From assembly GCA_963422745.1 (NCBI GenBank), contig OY730477.1:2604001-2668000 (forward strand): a DNA stretch of 64,000 nt. Reading direction: 5' to 3'. The notes under the pieces were generated by a model, which did not search any database, was not told the origin of the DNA, and saw nothing but the letters and a program-made list of their open reading frames with translations. Below, piece by piece: positions 50,856 through 60,578 of the stretch. Numbering within the stretch: position 1 is the first letter of the stretch; each line of letters opens with the position of its first letter. Source of the DNA: G963422745 sp963422745 (GTDB lineage Bacteria; Actinomycetota; Acidimicrobiia; Acidimicrobiales; Aldehydirespiratoraceae). Made by a program: the position numbers and the translations under genes.

Positions 50856-53800
50856 GTGACCGACACTTATCGACTCGCCGATAGATACCGACTTGATACC
50901 GGCACGGTTTACATGACAGGTATCCAGGCGCTAGCCAGGCTCCCAATCGAACAGCTCCGGGTTGACCGTGCCGAAGGCCTTAATACTGCGGCGTACGCAT
51001 CCGGGTACCCGGGATCACCTCTTGGCGGGCTCGACGGAGCCTTTGACAGTGCAGCCCGCGAGGTCCCGGATCTGCCATTCACCCACTGTCACGCGATCAA
51101 CGAGGAGTACGCGGCGACTTCGGTCATGGGCAGTCAGCTTGCCTGCACCCGGCCCGACGCAACCTTCGACGGCGTGATCGGCCTGTGGTACGGCAAGGCA
51201 CCAGGCATCGACCGAGCCGGTGACGCAATCCGTCATGCCGTTTTCGCCGGTACCGACCCGAACGGGGGTGCCGTCGCGCTGGTCGGCGACGACCCGCTGG
51301 CGAAATCGTCAACTGTTCCCTCGTCGTCGGCGGGTTCCCTCGCCGACATGCACATTCCCGTGCTGTACCCCTCCACACCGGCTGAGGCACTCGATCTCGG
51401 GCGCCACGCAATAGCCATGAGCCGAGCCGCGGGCCTGTGGACAGGAATCAAGATCGTTGCCGATGTTGCTGACGGTGCCGCCAACATCAAACTCGATCCC
51501 TATCGGGTCCGGCCGGTGCTTCCCACGCTCAACGGGCAGCCCTACGTCCATCTACCCGACGCCACTCTGGTACCCCCTCACGTCATCACACTCGAACGTG
51601 AGATCTATGAGGTTCGTTACGGGCTCGTGCTTGAGTACGCCGCCCTAAACCATCTCAACATGGCCACGGTTGATCCGCCCGACGCCTGGATCGGTTTCGT
51701 ATCCGGAGGCATCACCTACGTTGAGGTGCGTGAGGCTCTGCACCGGCTGGGTCTCAGCACCGACGAACAAATCGCCGACGCGGGCATCCGGCTCCTGAAG
51801 TTGCAGATGCCCATCCCGTTCAATCCGTCAACGGTACGCGACTTCGCCCGCGGTCTAAGCGAGATCGTCGTCTTTGAGGAGAAACATCCCAACGTCGAAA
51901 GCCTCGTAAAGGACGCGCTCTACAACCAATCACATCACCCGCTGGTCATCGGCAAGTTCGATGAGCACGGTCAAACCATCACCCCTGGTTACGGCAGCCT
52001 CACAGCCGACAACCTCATCGAAGCAATCCGGGGACGACTATCACCAAGAATCGGCGACCGCCTCGTGCCCGCACGGCAACTTCGTGAAGTCATTCCGCTC
52101 AGCGTGACCCGAGCCCCGTTTTTTTGCTCGGGTTGCCCACACAACCGCTCCACGGTGGTTGAACCCGGAACCCTTGTCGGCGCTGGCATCGGCTGCCACA
52201 CGATGGTGATGCTGCAAGGCGGCGAGCGCTTCGGCGAGATCGCTGGCCTGACCTGCATGGGCAACGAGGGAACTCAATGGATCGGGATGTCCCCGTTCAT
52301 CAAGACCGATCACATGGTGCAGAACCTAGGTGACGGCACCTACTTCCATTCGGGCCAGCTAGCTGTGACTGCAGCGGTCGCCGCCGGTGTCAACATGACC
52401 TACAAGCTCCTTTGGAACTCTGCGGTGGCCATGACAGGCGGGCAGGACCCCACCGGCGGACTTCGGATCGGTGCGGTTGCCTCGAACCTGCTCGGTCAGG
52501 GCGTCAAGAGGGTGATCATCACCTCCGACGATCCTAACCGCACCCGTGCCGAGAGCATTCCTCACGAAGTTGATGTGTGGCATCGTGACAGGCTTTCGGA
52601 GGCACACAAGGCTCTTGCCGCCATCAAGGGTGTGACAGTTCTCATCCATGATCAGCGATGTGCAGCTGAGAAACGCCGTGATCGCAAACGAGGTCGGGAA
52701 CCAACACCGCCGATTCGGATCGTGATCAACGAACGGGTGTGTGAAGGCTGCGGTGATTGTGCGTCCATCTCCAACTGCCTTTCTGTTCAGCCAACCGAGA
52801 CCGCCTTCGGTCGCAAGACAAGGATTGATCTCGATACCTGCAACCTTGATCTTTCGTGTCTCGACGGTGACTGTCCCTCCTTCATCAAGATCACCACCGG
52901 ACCGAAGCGCCGCACAAGACGTCGCCGGACCGCCGCACACTCGTCACCCGATCTGGGTTCGCGAGCCCGCTCGGCGATGATCCCAGCACCCGTAGATCTT
53001 CCTGATCCCCCCGCTCCTGTTGAATCCGACGACCGCAGCGTGAACGTTCATATCACCGGTGTCGGAGGTACTGGTGTGGTCACCGTTAGCCAAATCCTAG
53101 GTACCGCAGCCATGCTGGATGGAGCAGAGGCATCCAGTCTCGACCAGATAGGCCTATCCCAAAAAGCTGGCCCGGTTGTCTCAGACCTGCGCATCACCCG
53201 GACCGACCCAGTGGCGTCGAGCCGGGTGGGTGCGGGTCAAGCCGATTTGTTGTTGGCGTTCGACTTGTTGGTAGCGGGTTCGTGGACAGGACTGAACTCA
53301 GCTGACCCGCAGCGCACAGCGGTAGTCGGTTCTACTTCTCTGGCCCCTCCAGGCGCGAAGATCGCCGATCCCGATCTTGAGATGCCTGAGGTTGACGACT
53401 TGCTGGCGCGCATCGACCGGCTCACGATCCCCGAGCGTCGTTTCTGGGCTGATGCGACCAGGCTGACTCAGGCGCTCGTGGGCGACAGCGTTACTGCCAA
53501 CATCTTTGTGGTGGGCATGGCTGTCCAATCCGGCCTTCTGCCGATCAGCCCTGGCAGCATCTGCGAAGCAATCCGGCTAAATGGAGTTGCGGTCGAACGT
53601 AACGTCATCGCCTTTGATTGGGGTCGCGCTCAGGTTGCCGACCCGGCGTCCGTGGCAGCCGCGGCGGGTGCTCACAACACCGAGGCTGCGAGCGAACCAC
53701 CAGCGGAACTGGCAGACGCCGTTTTGGAGTTGGCGCCTTTCCCGGGTGAACTCCGCGAGGCCCTGGTGTTGTTCACCAACGAGCTCAGAGCCTTTCAGGA

Positions 53801-54455
53801 CGTGCAACTGGCCCGCCGCTACCTCGCTGATCTTGCGCCGATACGAGAAGCCGAGCGTGGGGTTGATCCGACCAGCCAGCGTCTCACCCTCGCCGCTGCT
53901 CGTGGGCTGTACAAACTCCTGGCCTACAAAGACGAGTACGAGGTGGCCCGTTTGTTGCTGCTTGATGACCCTGCATTGCAAGGCGCTGCGGAACCGGGCG
54001 ATCGCGTGGCCTGGAGGCTACATCCGCCCATGCTGCGTGCTCTAGGGCGCAACAAGAAGATCTCGTTTCCTGCCCGCTGGACCAGACCTCTGATGAAATT
54101 GCTGGCAAAAGGACGCCGACTGCGGGGAACGACGTTTGATCCGTTCGGTCGTGGCGAGGTCCGTCGAGTGGAGCGGGCACTTCCCGACGAGTATCGTACG
54201 GCGCTGGGCAACGCCATTGAAGGCTTGGTGCCTGAGACGCTGCATTGGGCGGTTCAGATAGCGGAGACACCTGAGCTGGTTCGTGGGTATGAACAGATCA
54301 AGCTTCGCAACGTTGAGCGGTTCCGGACACGACTCGCCGAGCTGGCCGCCAACAGATCGACACGAACCGCCCCGACACAAACCGAAGCAAACACCGGGCA
54401 TGGCCACATTGAACGGGCCCGAGCCGAGCTGCCACACACCGAAGTACCCGACTGA
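50856..54455 (+). CDS. indolepyruvate ferredoxin oxidoreductase family protein (fused alpha-beta type)
   Basis: A 1199-residue 2-oxoacid:ferredoxin oxidoreductase in which alpha and beta subunits are one chain. It begins V-Y-M-T-G-I-Q-A-L-A-R-L-P and S-G-Y-P-G-S-P-L-G-G-L-D. The thiamine-diphosphate part has C-S-G-C-P-H-N-R-S-T and G-I-G-C-H-T-M-V. An iron-sulfur segment starts at about residue 628 (C-E-G-C-G-D-C) with further cysteines to about 680, and the gamma-type domain has V-H-I-T-G-V-G-G-T-G-V-V. Such enzymes turn aryl or branched 2-oxoacids into acyl-CoA. GTG 50856 follows AAAGGG. Confidence 0.93.
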   Translation: MTDTYRLADRYRLDTGTVYMTGIQALARLPIEQLRVDRAEGLNTAAYASGYPGSPLGGLDGAFDSAAREVPDLPFTHCHAINEEYAATSVMGSQLACTRPDATFDGVIGLWYGKAPGIDRAGDAIRHAVFAGTDPNGGAVALVGDDPLAKSSTVPSSSAGSLADMHIPVLYPSTPAEALDLGRHAIAMSRAAGLWTGIKIVADVADGAANIKLDPYRVRPVLPTLNGQPYVHLPDATLVPPHVITLEREIYEVRYGLVLEYAALNHLNMATVDPPDAWIGFVSGGITYVEVREALHRLGLSTDEQIADAGIRLLKLQMPIPFNPSTVRDFARGLSEIVVFEEKHPNVESLVKDALYNQSHHPLVIGKFDEHGQTITPGYGSLTADNLIEAIRGRLSPRIGDRLVPARQLREVIPLSVTRAPFFCSGCPHNRSTVVEPGTLVGAGIGCHTMVMLQGGERFGEIAGLTCMGNEGTQWIGMSPFIKTDHMVQNLGDGTYFHSGQLAVTAAVAAGVNMTYKLLWNSAVAMTGGQDPTGGLRIGAVASNLLGQGVKRVIITSDDPNRTRAESIPHEVDVWHRDRLSEAHKALAAIKGVTVLIHDQRCAAEKRRDRKRGREPTPPIRIVINERVCEGCGDCASISNCLSVQPTETAFGRKTRIDLDTCNLDLSCLDGDCPSFIKITTGPKRRTRRRRTAAHSSPDLGSRARSAMIPAPVDLPDPPAPVESDDRSVNVHITGVGGTGVVTVSQILGTAAMLDGAEASSLDQIGLSQKAGPVVSDLRITRTDPVASSRVGAGQADLLLAFDLLVAGSWTGLNSADPQRTAVVGSTSLAPPGAKIADPDLEMPEVDDLLARIDRLTIPERRFWADATRLTQALVGDSVTANIFVVGMAVQSGLLPISPGSICEAIRLNGVAVERNVIAFDWGRAQVADPASVAAAAGAHNTEAASEPPAELADAVLELAPFPGELREALVLFTNELRAFQDVQLARRYLADLAPIREAERGVDPTSQRLTLAAARGLYKLLAYKDEYEVARLLLLDDPALQGAAEPGDRVAWRLHPPMLRALGRNKKISFPARWTRPLMKLLAKGRRLRGTTFDPFGRGEVRRVERALPDEYRTALGNAIEGLVPETLHWAVQIAETPELVRGYEQIKLRNVERFRTRLAELAANRSTRTAPTQTEANTGHGHIERARAELPHTEVPD

Positions 54456-54458
54456 GCC

Positions 54459-55841
54459 TTGCGAAAGTTCGACCTGATCATTATCGGTGCTGGCTCAGGC
54501 AACACGATCATCGGCCCTGACCACGACGACTGGGACATCGCGATCGTTGAGCGAGGACCGTTCGGAGGCACCTGCCTCAACGTCGGCTGCATCCCGTCGA
54601 AGATGCTGGTCTATGCAGCCGAAGTGGCTCGGCTGGCGGGCGAAGTAGGACCACGGCTCGGTCTCCGCACCCGCAGCGACGGTGCCGACTGGCCTGCGGT
54701 GCGCGACCGAGTGTTTGGTCGCATCGATCCCATCGCCGCTAACGGCGCGAGCTACCGACGTGACGCATCCAACATCACCGTCTATACAAGTCAGGCGCGC
54801 TTCGTTGGCGTGCGAGAACTCGATGTCGGCTCAGAGATCATCTCAGCGGAGCGGGTGGTCTTGGCCGCCGGAGCGCGCCCACACGTGCCAACGATCCCCG
54901 GCCTCGAAGAGGCTGGCTATCACACATCGGATTCGATAATGCGAATCGATGAACTACCTCAGCGTCTTGGTGTTCTCGGCGGCGGCTACATCGCGGCCGA
55001 ACTCGGAGATGCGTTTGCTGCGTTCGGGTCCGAAGTGCATTTCGTCATCCGCGGGGACCGTCTACTGCGCAAAGAGGACCACGACATCGCTCGGCGCTTA
55101 ACAGAGTTATACCAACGCAAACATCGTGTCTGGGACCAAACCGTCATCGCGGGGGCCCAACGTGACGGTGACGATACCGTCTTGCAACTTCGCAACACCA
55201 GCGACGATGAGCGAGGGCGTCACATCAACGAGTTGCGCGTGGACGCCCTGCTGGTAGCCACGGGACGCATACCCAACTCCGACTTGCTGCAGGTACGCAA
55301 CTGCGGTGTTGAGATAGATGAGCACGGTTACGTTGTAACTGACCCGTATCTGCGCACCGGAGTGGCAGGAGTGTGGGCGCTCGGCGACATCACGAACCCG
55401 GTTCAGCTCAAGCATGTGGCCAATCACGAGGCCCGGGTGGTGACCCACAACCTGACCGCTCACCCCGAGGATCTACGCGCCGTCGATCACCGCTTCGTTC
55501 CCCACGCCGTTTTCGGCCATCCCCAGGTCGCCGCCGTCGGCCTTACCGAAGCGCAGGCCGAAACGGCCGGGTACGCCCTGCGTGTGCATATTCAGCCCTA
55601 CTCGGCTACTGCATACGGTTGGGCGATGGAGGACACCACCGGATTCGTAAAGCTCATCGCCGACACCAGCACCCGAAGGTTGCTGGGAGCTCACATTATC
55701 GGTCCTCAGGCTTCAACACTGATCCAGCAGCTCGTTCAGGGCATGACCTTCGGACGCACCGTCGATGAGATGGCCCGCGATCAGTACTACATCCACCCCG
55801 CACTCCCCGAGGTACTCGAACAGGCACTGCTCGAACTCTGA
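54459..55841 (+). CDS. mtr: mycothione reductase
   Basis: A 460-residue FAD disulfide reductase that keeps mycothiol reduced with NADPH. It starts I-I-G-A-G-S-G-N-T and has the redox pair Cys39/Cys44 in G-G-T-C-L-N-V-G-C-I-P-S-K. The second nucleotide site is L-G-V-L-G-G-G-Y-I-A-A-E-L, and the C-terminal base is in Y-I-H-P-A-L-P-E-V. A-T-A-Y-G-W-A-M-E-D-T-T-G-F is characteristic of mycothione reductase rather than dihydrolipoamide or glutathione reductases. The likely start is the TTG at 54459, four bases after the preceding stop. Confidence 0.88.
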   Translation: MRKFDLIIIGAGSGNTIIGPDHDDWDIAIVERGPFGGTCLNVGCIPSKMLVYAAEVARLAGEVGPRLGLRTRSDGADWPAVRDRVFGRIDPIAANGASYRRDASNITVYTSQARFVGVRELDVGSEIISAERVVLAAGARPHVPTIPGLEEAGYHTSDSIMRIDELPQRLGVLGGGYIAAELGDAFAAFGSEVHFVIRGDRLLRKEDHDIARRLTELYQRKHRVWDQTVIAGAQRDGDDTVLQLRNTSDDERGRHINELRVDALLVATGRIPNSDLLQVRNCGVEIDEHGYVVTDPYLRTGVAGVWALGDITNPVQLKHVANHEARVVTHNLTAHPEDLRAVDHRFVPHAVFGHPQVAAVGLTEAQAETAGYALRVHIQPYSATAYGWAMEDTTGFVKLIADTSTRRLLGAHIIGPQASTLIQQLVQGMTFGRTVDEMARDQYYIHPALPEVLEQALLEL

Positions 55842-55868
55842 GTCACCGACCTAGTCGATCCGGCCCAC

Positions 55869-57632
55869 ATGCCGGTCACCGGCGACGTCGTTGAGCGAAT
55901 ACGGCAATACCCTTTCGGTGTCATGGCTCGCGTACCCGGTTCGCTCGGACCGCAGCAACGCCGCAGAGACCTGCAACGGCTTCGCCACGACGACTTTGAT
56001 GTTCTCGTTATCGGCGGAGGAGTGACCGGGGCGGGTTGCGCCCTTGATGCCGCAACCCGCGGACTGAACGTCGCTCTGGTTGAACAACGAGATCTGGCTT
56101 CGGGTACTTCCAGTCGCTCATCCAAACTCCTTCACGGTGGACTGCGTTACCTTGAGCACCGCGACTTTTCGCTGGTGCGACAAGCCCTTCAGGAACGAAA
56201 CCTTTTGGCGACCACGGTTTGTCCCCACTTGGTGCGTCCGGTCAGTTTCATGATCCCGTTGCAAAGAAGCTTCCTGGATCGTCTCTACTACGGCGCCGGT
56301 GTTGCTCTTTATGATCTCTTTGCTCTGGGTCACCGAAGTCCATTCCCAAGGCATCGACATTTGCGGAAACAGTCTGCTCTCCGGCTGGCTCCGGCACTTG
56401 ACCCGGACGGGCCAGTCGGTGCAATCATCTATTTCGACGCCCAAATCGACGACGCCCGACACACCCTGGCGGTTGCGCGCACAGCAGCCCACCACAGCGC
56501 TGCAGTACTGACGAGCACCAAGGTCACCGACCTTATTCGAAACGATGGAGTGGTAACCGGTGCGGTGGTCAAAGATGTGGAAACCGGTGATTCCTTCTCG
56601 ATCGCTGCGCGCAGAATCGTGAACGCATCAGGTGTTTGGCTTGACGATGTGCAGGACATGACAAACACGGCGGGATTATCGGTGAAGGCCGCCAAGGGCG
56701 TTCACATCGTCGTGCATCGCAACAGCATTGATAGTTCGGTCGGGATCATTCTGCGTACACCAACCAGCGTGCTTTTTGTCATTGAATGGGGTGAGCATTG
56801 GCTGATCGGAACTACCGACACGGCCTACCGTCTGGATCGGGCTCATCCCGCCGCCAGCCGCGGAGACATTGATTATTTGCTTGGCCAGGTCAACCGGGCG
56901 CTGCACCGACCGCTGACCCATGCCGACATTGTCGGTGTCTATGCCGGTCTCAGGCCACTCATCGCAGGGGAGACCGACTCAACCGCACAGTTGAGCCGGG
57001 AGCACGCCGTAACCGAAACCGTTCCCGGGCTGATCTCAGTTGCAGGAGGCAAATACACCACCTATCGAATAATGGCCGCCGAAGCGATCGACGTTGCCGC
57101 ACAAGGGCTGGATCGACCGGTTCCAGACTCGGTCACGGACTCGATTCCTTGCATCGGAGCCGACGGGTGGGTCAGCCGATTCGATTCAGCTCCGCTTCTT
57201 TCAAAGCGATGGAATTTACGCGAGAACATCATAGAGCGGCTCTTGTGGCGCCACGGTTCACAGATCAACGACGTGTTGGCTTTGTGCGACCGTCAGCCCG
57301 AATTGCTGAACGCGCTACCAGGAGGGGGATACCTCGAAGCCGAGGTGATACATGCCGCCCGTCACGAGGGCGCTCTGCACCTCGAAGATGTATTGGCCAG
57401 ACGCATGCGTATCTCCATTGAAGATGGCTCCAGGGGTCTACCGGCAGCCGAAAGGGTCGCCGAGTTGATGGCACCAGAGCTCCGATGGAGTCCTGAACGG
57501 GTTTCGGCTGAGATCGCTTCCTGGGAACGTCGTGTTGCAGCCGAGCTTGAAGCCAATGCTCTTCTCGATGAAACCGAAGCTGCTAAACGCCGCCAAGAAG
57601 CAGCCGACGCTCGACAGCTGGTAGACCCCTGA
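55869..57632 (+). CDS. glpD: aerobic glycerol-3-phosphate dehydrogenase
   Basis: A 587-residue FAD enzyme oxidising glycerol 3-phosphate to dihydroxyacetone phosphate at the membrane. It shows V-L-V-I-G-G-G-V-T-G-A-G-C-A-L-D-A-A, S-G-T-S-S-R-S-S-K-L-L-H-G-G-L-R-Y-L, Y-F-D-A-Q-I-D-D-A-R-H and V-A-G-G-K-Y-T-T-Y-R. The C-terminal helical domain is complete. ATG 55869 is given; ATG 55923 would begin just before the conserved fold and is also possible. It lies 27 bases after mtr. Confidence 0.94.
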   Translation: MPVTGDVVERIRQYPFGVMARVPGSLGPQQRRRDLQRLRHDDFDVLVIGGGVTGAGCALDAATRGLNVALVEQRDLASGTSSRSSKLLHGGLRYLEHRDFSLVRQALQERNLLATTVCPHLVRPVSFMIPLQRSFLDRLYYGAGVALYDLFALGHRSPFPRHRHLRKQSALRLAPALDPDGPVGAIIYFDAQIDDARHTLAVARTAAHHSAAVLTSTKVTDLIRNDGVVTGAVVKDVETGDSFSIAARRIVNASGVWLDDVQDMTNTAGLSVKAAKGVHIVVHRNSIDSSVGIILRTPTSVLFVIEWGEHWLIGTTDTAYRLDRAHPAASRGDIDYLLGQVNRALHRPLTHADIVGVYAGLRPLIAGETDSTAQLSREHAVTETVPGLISVAGGKYTTYRIMAAEAIDVAAQGLDRPVPDSVTDSIPCIGADGWVSRFDSAPLLSKRWNLRENIIERLLWRHGSQINDVLALCDRQPELLNALPGGGYLEAEVIHAARHEGALHLEDVLARRMRISIEDGSRGLPAAERVAELMAPELRWSPERVSAEIASWERRVAAELEANALLDETEAAKRRQEAADARQLVDP

Positions 57633-57680
57633 CCGAACCGACGGATAGCAACCCTAGCACCGGGGCTTCCTAGGAACACT

Positions 57681-57714
57681 AGGCGTTTGTTCTCTGGAGG
57701 CGTTTGTTCTCTGG
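57681..57714. repeat. 17-bp tandem repeat after glpD
   Basis: AGGCGTTTGTTCTCTGG occurs twice without a gap (57681-57697 and 57698-57714). Just before it CCTAG and CTAGG (57669-57683) form a small inverted repeat. Both lie between glpD and the A+T-rich gene; nothing else is seen in that 158-base interval. Confidence 0.8.
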
Positions 57715-57790
57715 GTCAAACGGATCGCTGCGGGCGCGGGTCATACGTGCCTATTCGTCAACTACAGTAAGGGCACGCAGTCGAGAGCAG

Positions 57791-59374
57791 TCAATCTTCT
57801 ATCCCTTCGTCCACCATACGCTCAAGAATATTCTGGATCATCTTCTGAAGGCCAAGCTCAACTTTCGAGTCACCTAATAGTGCGTTGTGGAACTGGAGAG
57901 TTCCAGAATGAAAAGTCATTTGGCCATTTGTACGCTTGAAATATGTCGTGTATGCAAGAACTACCGTATCATTATTGCGCAAGAACGGAGAAATAAAGTA
58001 GATCTGATCAATCATATCAGGCACTTCTATATCCTCATGTAGAGTATCCACTTCCAGCCCCATCAACCCGCTCAGTTTATCTCCGAACTTCAATCCTGTT
58101 TCTTCAAATATCCAATGGTCCATTAGCTCAGGAGAGGGAATCGGGTGATCAAGACTACGTGGTTCAACCAAGAAGTCTGTAGTTGAATCACTCCAAGTTC
58201 CAATTGTATATTGTGCTCCAAATATTTCCTGTTCATTGAATGAACGCCCATTAGGGTCAGATTGGTGACGCCAGAGGTTATTTGTATCGTTACGATCAAC
58301 TATGACAATATCATGACCGAACTTATCCTTCTTTATTTCCACCTTCCAATATAGACTGTTTGCGGACAAGGATGTTAGATGTACGCCTCTATCGACTGCA
58401 TCGGATAGAGCAACCCATATATTGCTAGATACATATTCAAAATGGTAGAATGCAACAACAACTTTACACCCTGATAGAAGTGTCGGGCTGCGATGAATTG
58501 TTAAATCCGTTAGATGCCGAATTGTATACCCTGAATCATATAGGAAACTCACAACTGTTCGCACATTTGGTTGGTAGGAATTGGATTCTACCGGACGTTG
58601 CACACTTACTGCTGACGTCTTTGCCTCTCTAGTAAAGGCGCCCCCTCTTAGTCCCATGTATAGGTTGGCACCTCCAACAGTATTGTAGGCAACGTTCGGA
58701 GTAATGTAACTTGTAACCACGCACAGCTGACTATCGTTTGATTCCACGTTCTCTAGGATAACAAATGGCACTATTGCTGCCTTAGGAATGCCGACATCAG
58801 GATCATCAATTTGTTTGGCGATTATCCGTGCTTCATAGTATCCACCTGGCCACGATCCGTCATCAGGAATATTCACTATTACGTTGTATGTCCAGGTAGC
58901 AAACGATGTATACTGATGGCCATCCAATTCTTCTATTGTAGGTGAAGGTTGTGGGCCAACCCGTATGGGCGAACTAAGTATTTCAGATGAACCTTCCTTA
59001 GTGATTCTCAAAATAATGATGTCAAGATCCAGTGGTATCTCAGTATGTACTGCTAGTGATAACGGTTCACCTTGCGATAGCTCAGCTCGCTTGGCAAATG
59101 CGCTTAGTGCTGGCATCGAACCTATCTCATAATGAGATGCTTCTACTTCGATTGTTGAGCTAAGATTAGTGCCATTATCTGATTCTATTATCCCACGATT
59201 TGTGCCATTATCTGATTCTATTATCCCACGATTAGTGCCATTATCTGATTCGTTTATCCCAGATTTCAGAATATAACCCATCAACGTCAATATTCCCAAT
59301 GCTGCTGGTACCAGGAAAAGAATAGGCCAACGTTTCACGAACTTGTTGATTGCTGCTGAAACGCTAGCCTGCAT
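57791..59374 (-). CDS. membrane-anchored protein with N,N-dimethylformamidase-beta-like domain; A+T-rich, probably acquired
   Basis: A 527-residue protein. An N-terminal membrane anchor (about residues 17-36) is followed by an 11-residue repeat I-E-S-D-N-G-T-N-R-G-I. A domain with D-S-G-Y-T-I-R-H-L-T-D, L-L-S-G-C-K-V-V-V-A-F-Y-H-F-E-Y and G-V-H-L-T-S-L-S-A-N-S-L-Y-W-K-V resembles the C-terminal glutamine-amidotransferase-like part of dimethylformamidase large subunits. The canonical H-D-E-Y-W is changed to Y-H-F-E-Y, so activity is doubtful. Base and codon use are plainly A+T-richer than all neighbours (ATA, TTA and AGA common), and it sits alone between glpD and aroC. No transposase or attachment site was found. 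Confidence 0.7.
   Translation of the reverse strand: MQASVSAAINKFVKRWPILFLVPAALGILTLMGYILKSGINESDNGTNRGIIESDNGTNRGIIESDNGTNLSSTIEVEASHYEIGSMPALSAFAKRAELSQGEPLSLAVHTEIPLDLDIIILRITKEGSSEILSSPIRVGPQPSPTIEELDGHQYTSFATWTYNVIVNIPDDGSWPGGYYEARIIAKQIDDPDVGIPKAAIVPFVILENVESNDSQLCVVTSYITPNVAYNTVGGANLYMGLRGGAFTREAKTSAVSVQRPVESNSYQPNVRTVVSFLYDSGYTIRHLTDLTIHRSPTLLSGCKVVVAFYHFEYVSSNIWVALSDAVDRGVHLTSLSANSLYWKVEIKKDKFGHDIVIVDRNDTNNLWRHQSDPNGRSFNEQEIFGAQYTIGTWSDSTTDFLVEPRSLDHPIPSPELMDHWIFEETGLKFGDKLSGLMGLEVDTLHEDIEVPDMIDQIYFISPFLRNNDTVVLAYTTYFKRTNGQMTFHSGTLQFHNALLGDSKVELGLQKMIQNILERMVDEGIED
59169..59260. repeat. 33-bp tandem repeats in the A+T-rich gene
   Basis: A unit starting GTGCCATTATCTGATTC begins at 59169, 59202 and 59235. 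Thirty-three bases keep the frame and give the repeated E-S-D-N-G-T-N just outside the membrane anchor, so copy number would change the tether length. Confidence 0.88.
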
Positions 59375-59415
59375 TGGATCAAGGATACTCGTACAACCAT
59401 CTACACTTGACTGCG

Positions 59416-60519
59416 ATGTCCAGCACTTACGGCTCGTTGTTTCGAGTGACGACCTTCGGCGAATCTCACGGAGCCGCAGTGGGGGTGGTTATTGATGGTT
59501 GTCCACCCCGTCTGCGCCTTCAGGTAGCCGACATCCAAGCCGATCTTGATCGTCGACGGCCGGGGCAGAGCCGTCTGGTTACTCAGCGCGATGAAGCTGA
59601 CCGGGCTGAGATCCTCAGTGGCCTGCTGGACGGTTTCACCACCGGCACGCCGTTGGCGGTGCTGGTCCGCAACACCGACCACCGACCCAACGCCTATGAC
59701 CACCTTCGTGATGTCTACCGCCCGTCACACGCCGATTTCACCTACGATGCCAAATACGGTCTGCGACACGGGGCGGGAGGCGGCCGGGCCTCGGCACGCG
59801 AAACCGTGGGTCGAGTCGCAGCAGGTGCCGTCGCCCGCCGATTGTTGCACACATTCGGTGTCGAGGTGCTGGCATGGGTCACCCAGGTAGGCCAAATCGA
59901 TGCCTCGATTGATCCCGACGTCGTGACCCTGCAAGACGTTGAAGCGGACCCCACACGCTGTCCCGATCCGCTGGCTGCGACTGCCATCACAGCCGCTATT
60001 CAAGACGCACGCAAAGCTGGCGACAGCCTCGGTGGCATCGTGCGCTGCATTGCCCGTGGGGTTCCGCCAGGTCTCGGTGATCCCGTCTTCGCCAAGCTCG
60101 ACGCCACCCTCTCGGCCGGTCTGATGTCTCTGCCCGCAGCCAAGGGTATTGAGATCGGCAGCGGATTTGTAGGCACACGCCTGACCGGCAGGCAGCACAA
60201 TGATCCTTTCGAACCCGACGGCAAGGGTGGTATCCGTACCCGCACAAACCACAGCGGTGGAATCCAAGGCGGTATAAGCAACGGCGCGCACATTGATATC
60301 CGGGTGGCTTTCAAGCCGACCTCCACAATCGCAGCCGAACAGGATTCGGTCACTCGTTCCGGGAAGGTCACCACTTTGGCTGCTCGCGGCCGTCACGATC
60401 CCTGCGTGTTACCCAGGGCTGTGCCCATGGTGGAGTCCATGGTGCTGATCACCTTGGCTGATCACTGGCTTCGCCAGCGAGCATTGGACGCTCTGCCGCC
60501 GCTTCACGAACACCAATGA
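59416..60519 (+). CDS. aroC: chorismate synthase
   Basis: A 367-residue FMN-dependent enzyme making chorismate from 5-enolpyruvylshikimate 3-phosphate. It has F-G-E-S-H-G-A-A-V-G-V-V, R-R-P-G-Q-S, D-F-T-Y-D-A-K-Y-G, R-A-S-A-R-E-T and the end R-H-D-P-C-V-L-P-R-A-V-P-M-V-E. The ATG at 59416 starts S-S-T-Y-G-S-L-F-R-V; the frame is open to 59374 but that would overlap the divergent gene's promoter. No other shikimate genes are near, so the aro set is split here. Confidence 0.96.
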   Translation: MSSTYGSLFRVTTFGESHGAAVGVVIDGCPPRLRLQVADIQADLDRRRPGQSRLVTQRDEADRAEILSGLLDGFTTGTPLAVLVRNTDHRPNAYDHLRDVYRPSHADFTYDAKYGLRHGAGGGRASARETVGRVAAGAVARRLLHTFGVEVLAWVTQVGQIDASIDPDVVTLQDVEADPTRCPDPLAATAITAAIQDARKAGDSLGGIVRCIARGVPPGLGDPVFAKLDATLSAGLMSLPAAKGIEIGSGFVGTRLTGRQHNDPFEPDGKGGIRTRTNHSGGIQGGISNGAHIDIRVAFKPTSTIAAEQDSVTRSGKVTTLAARGRHDPCVLPRAVPMVESMVLITLADHWLRQRALDALPPLHEHQ

Positions 60520-60578
60520 TCGCCGCGGGCGCCGTTCTCGTCACGGCAGACATTCCCGATCCGACCAGGCGGAGCAGA

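Noticed and set aside
57633..59415. Mobile element carrying the A+T-rich gene
   Set aside because: No transposase, integrase, terminal inverted repeat or target duplication was found; only a short inverted repeat and a 17-bp tandem repeat lie on one side.
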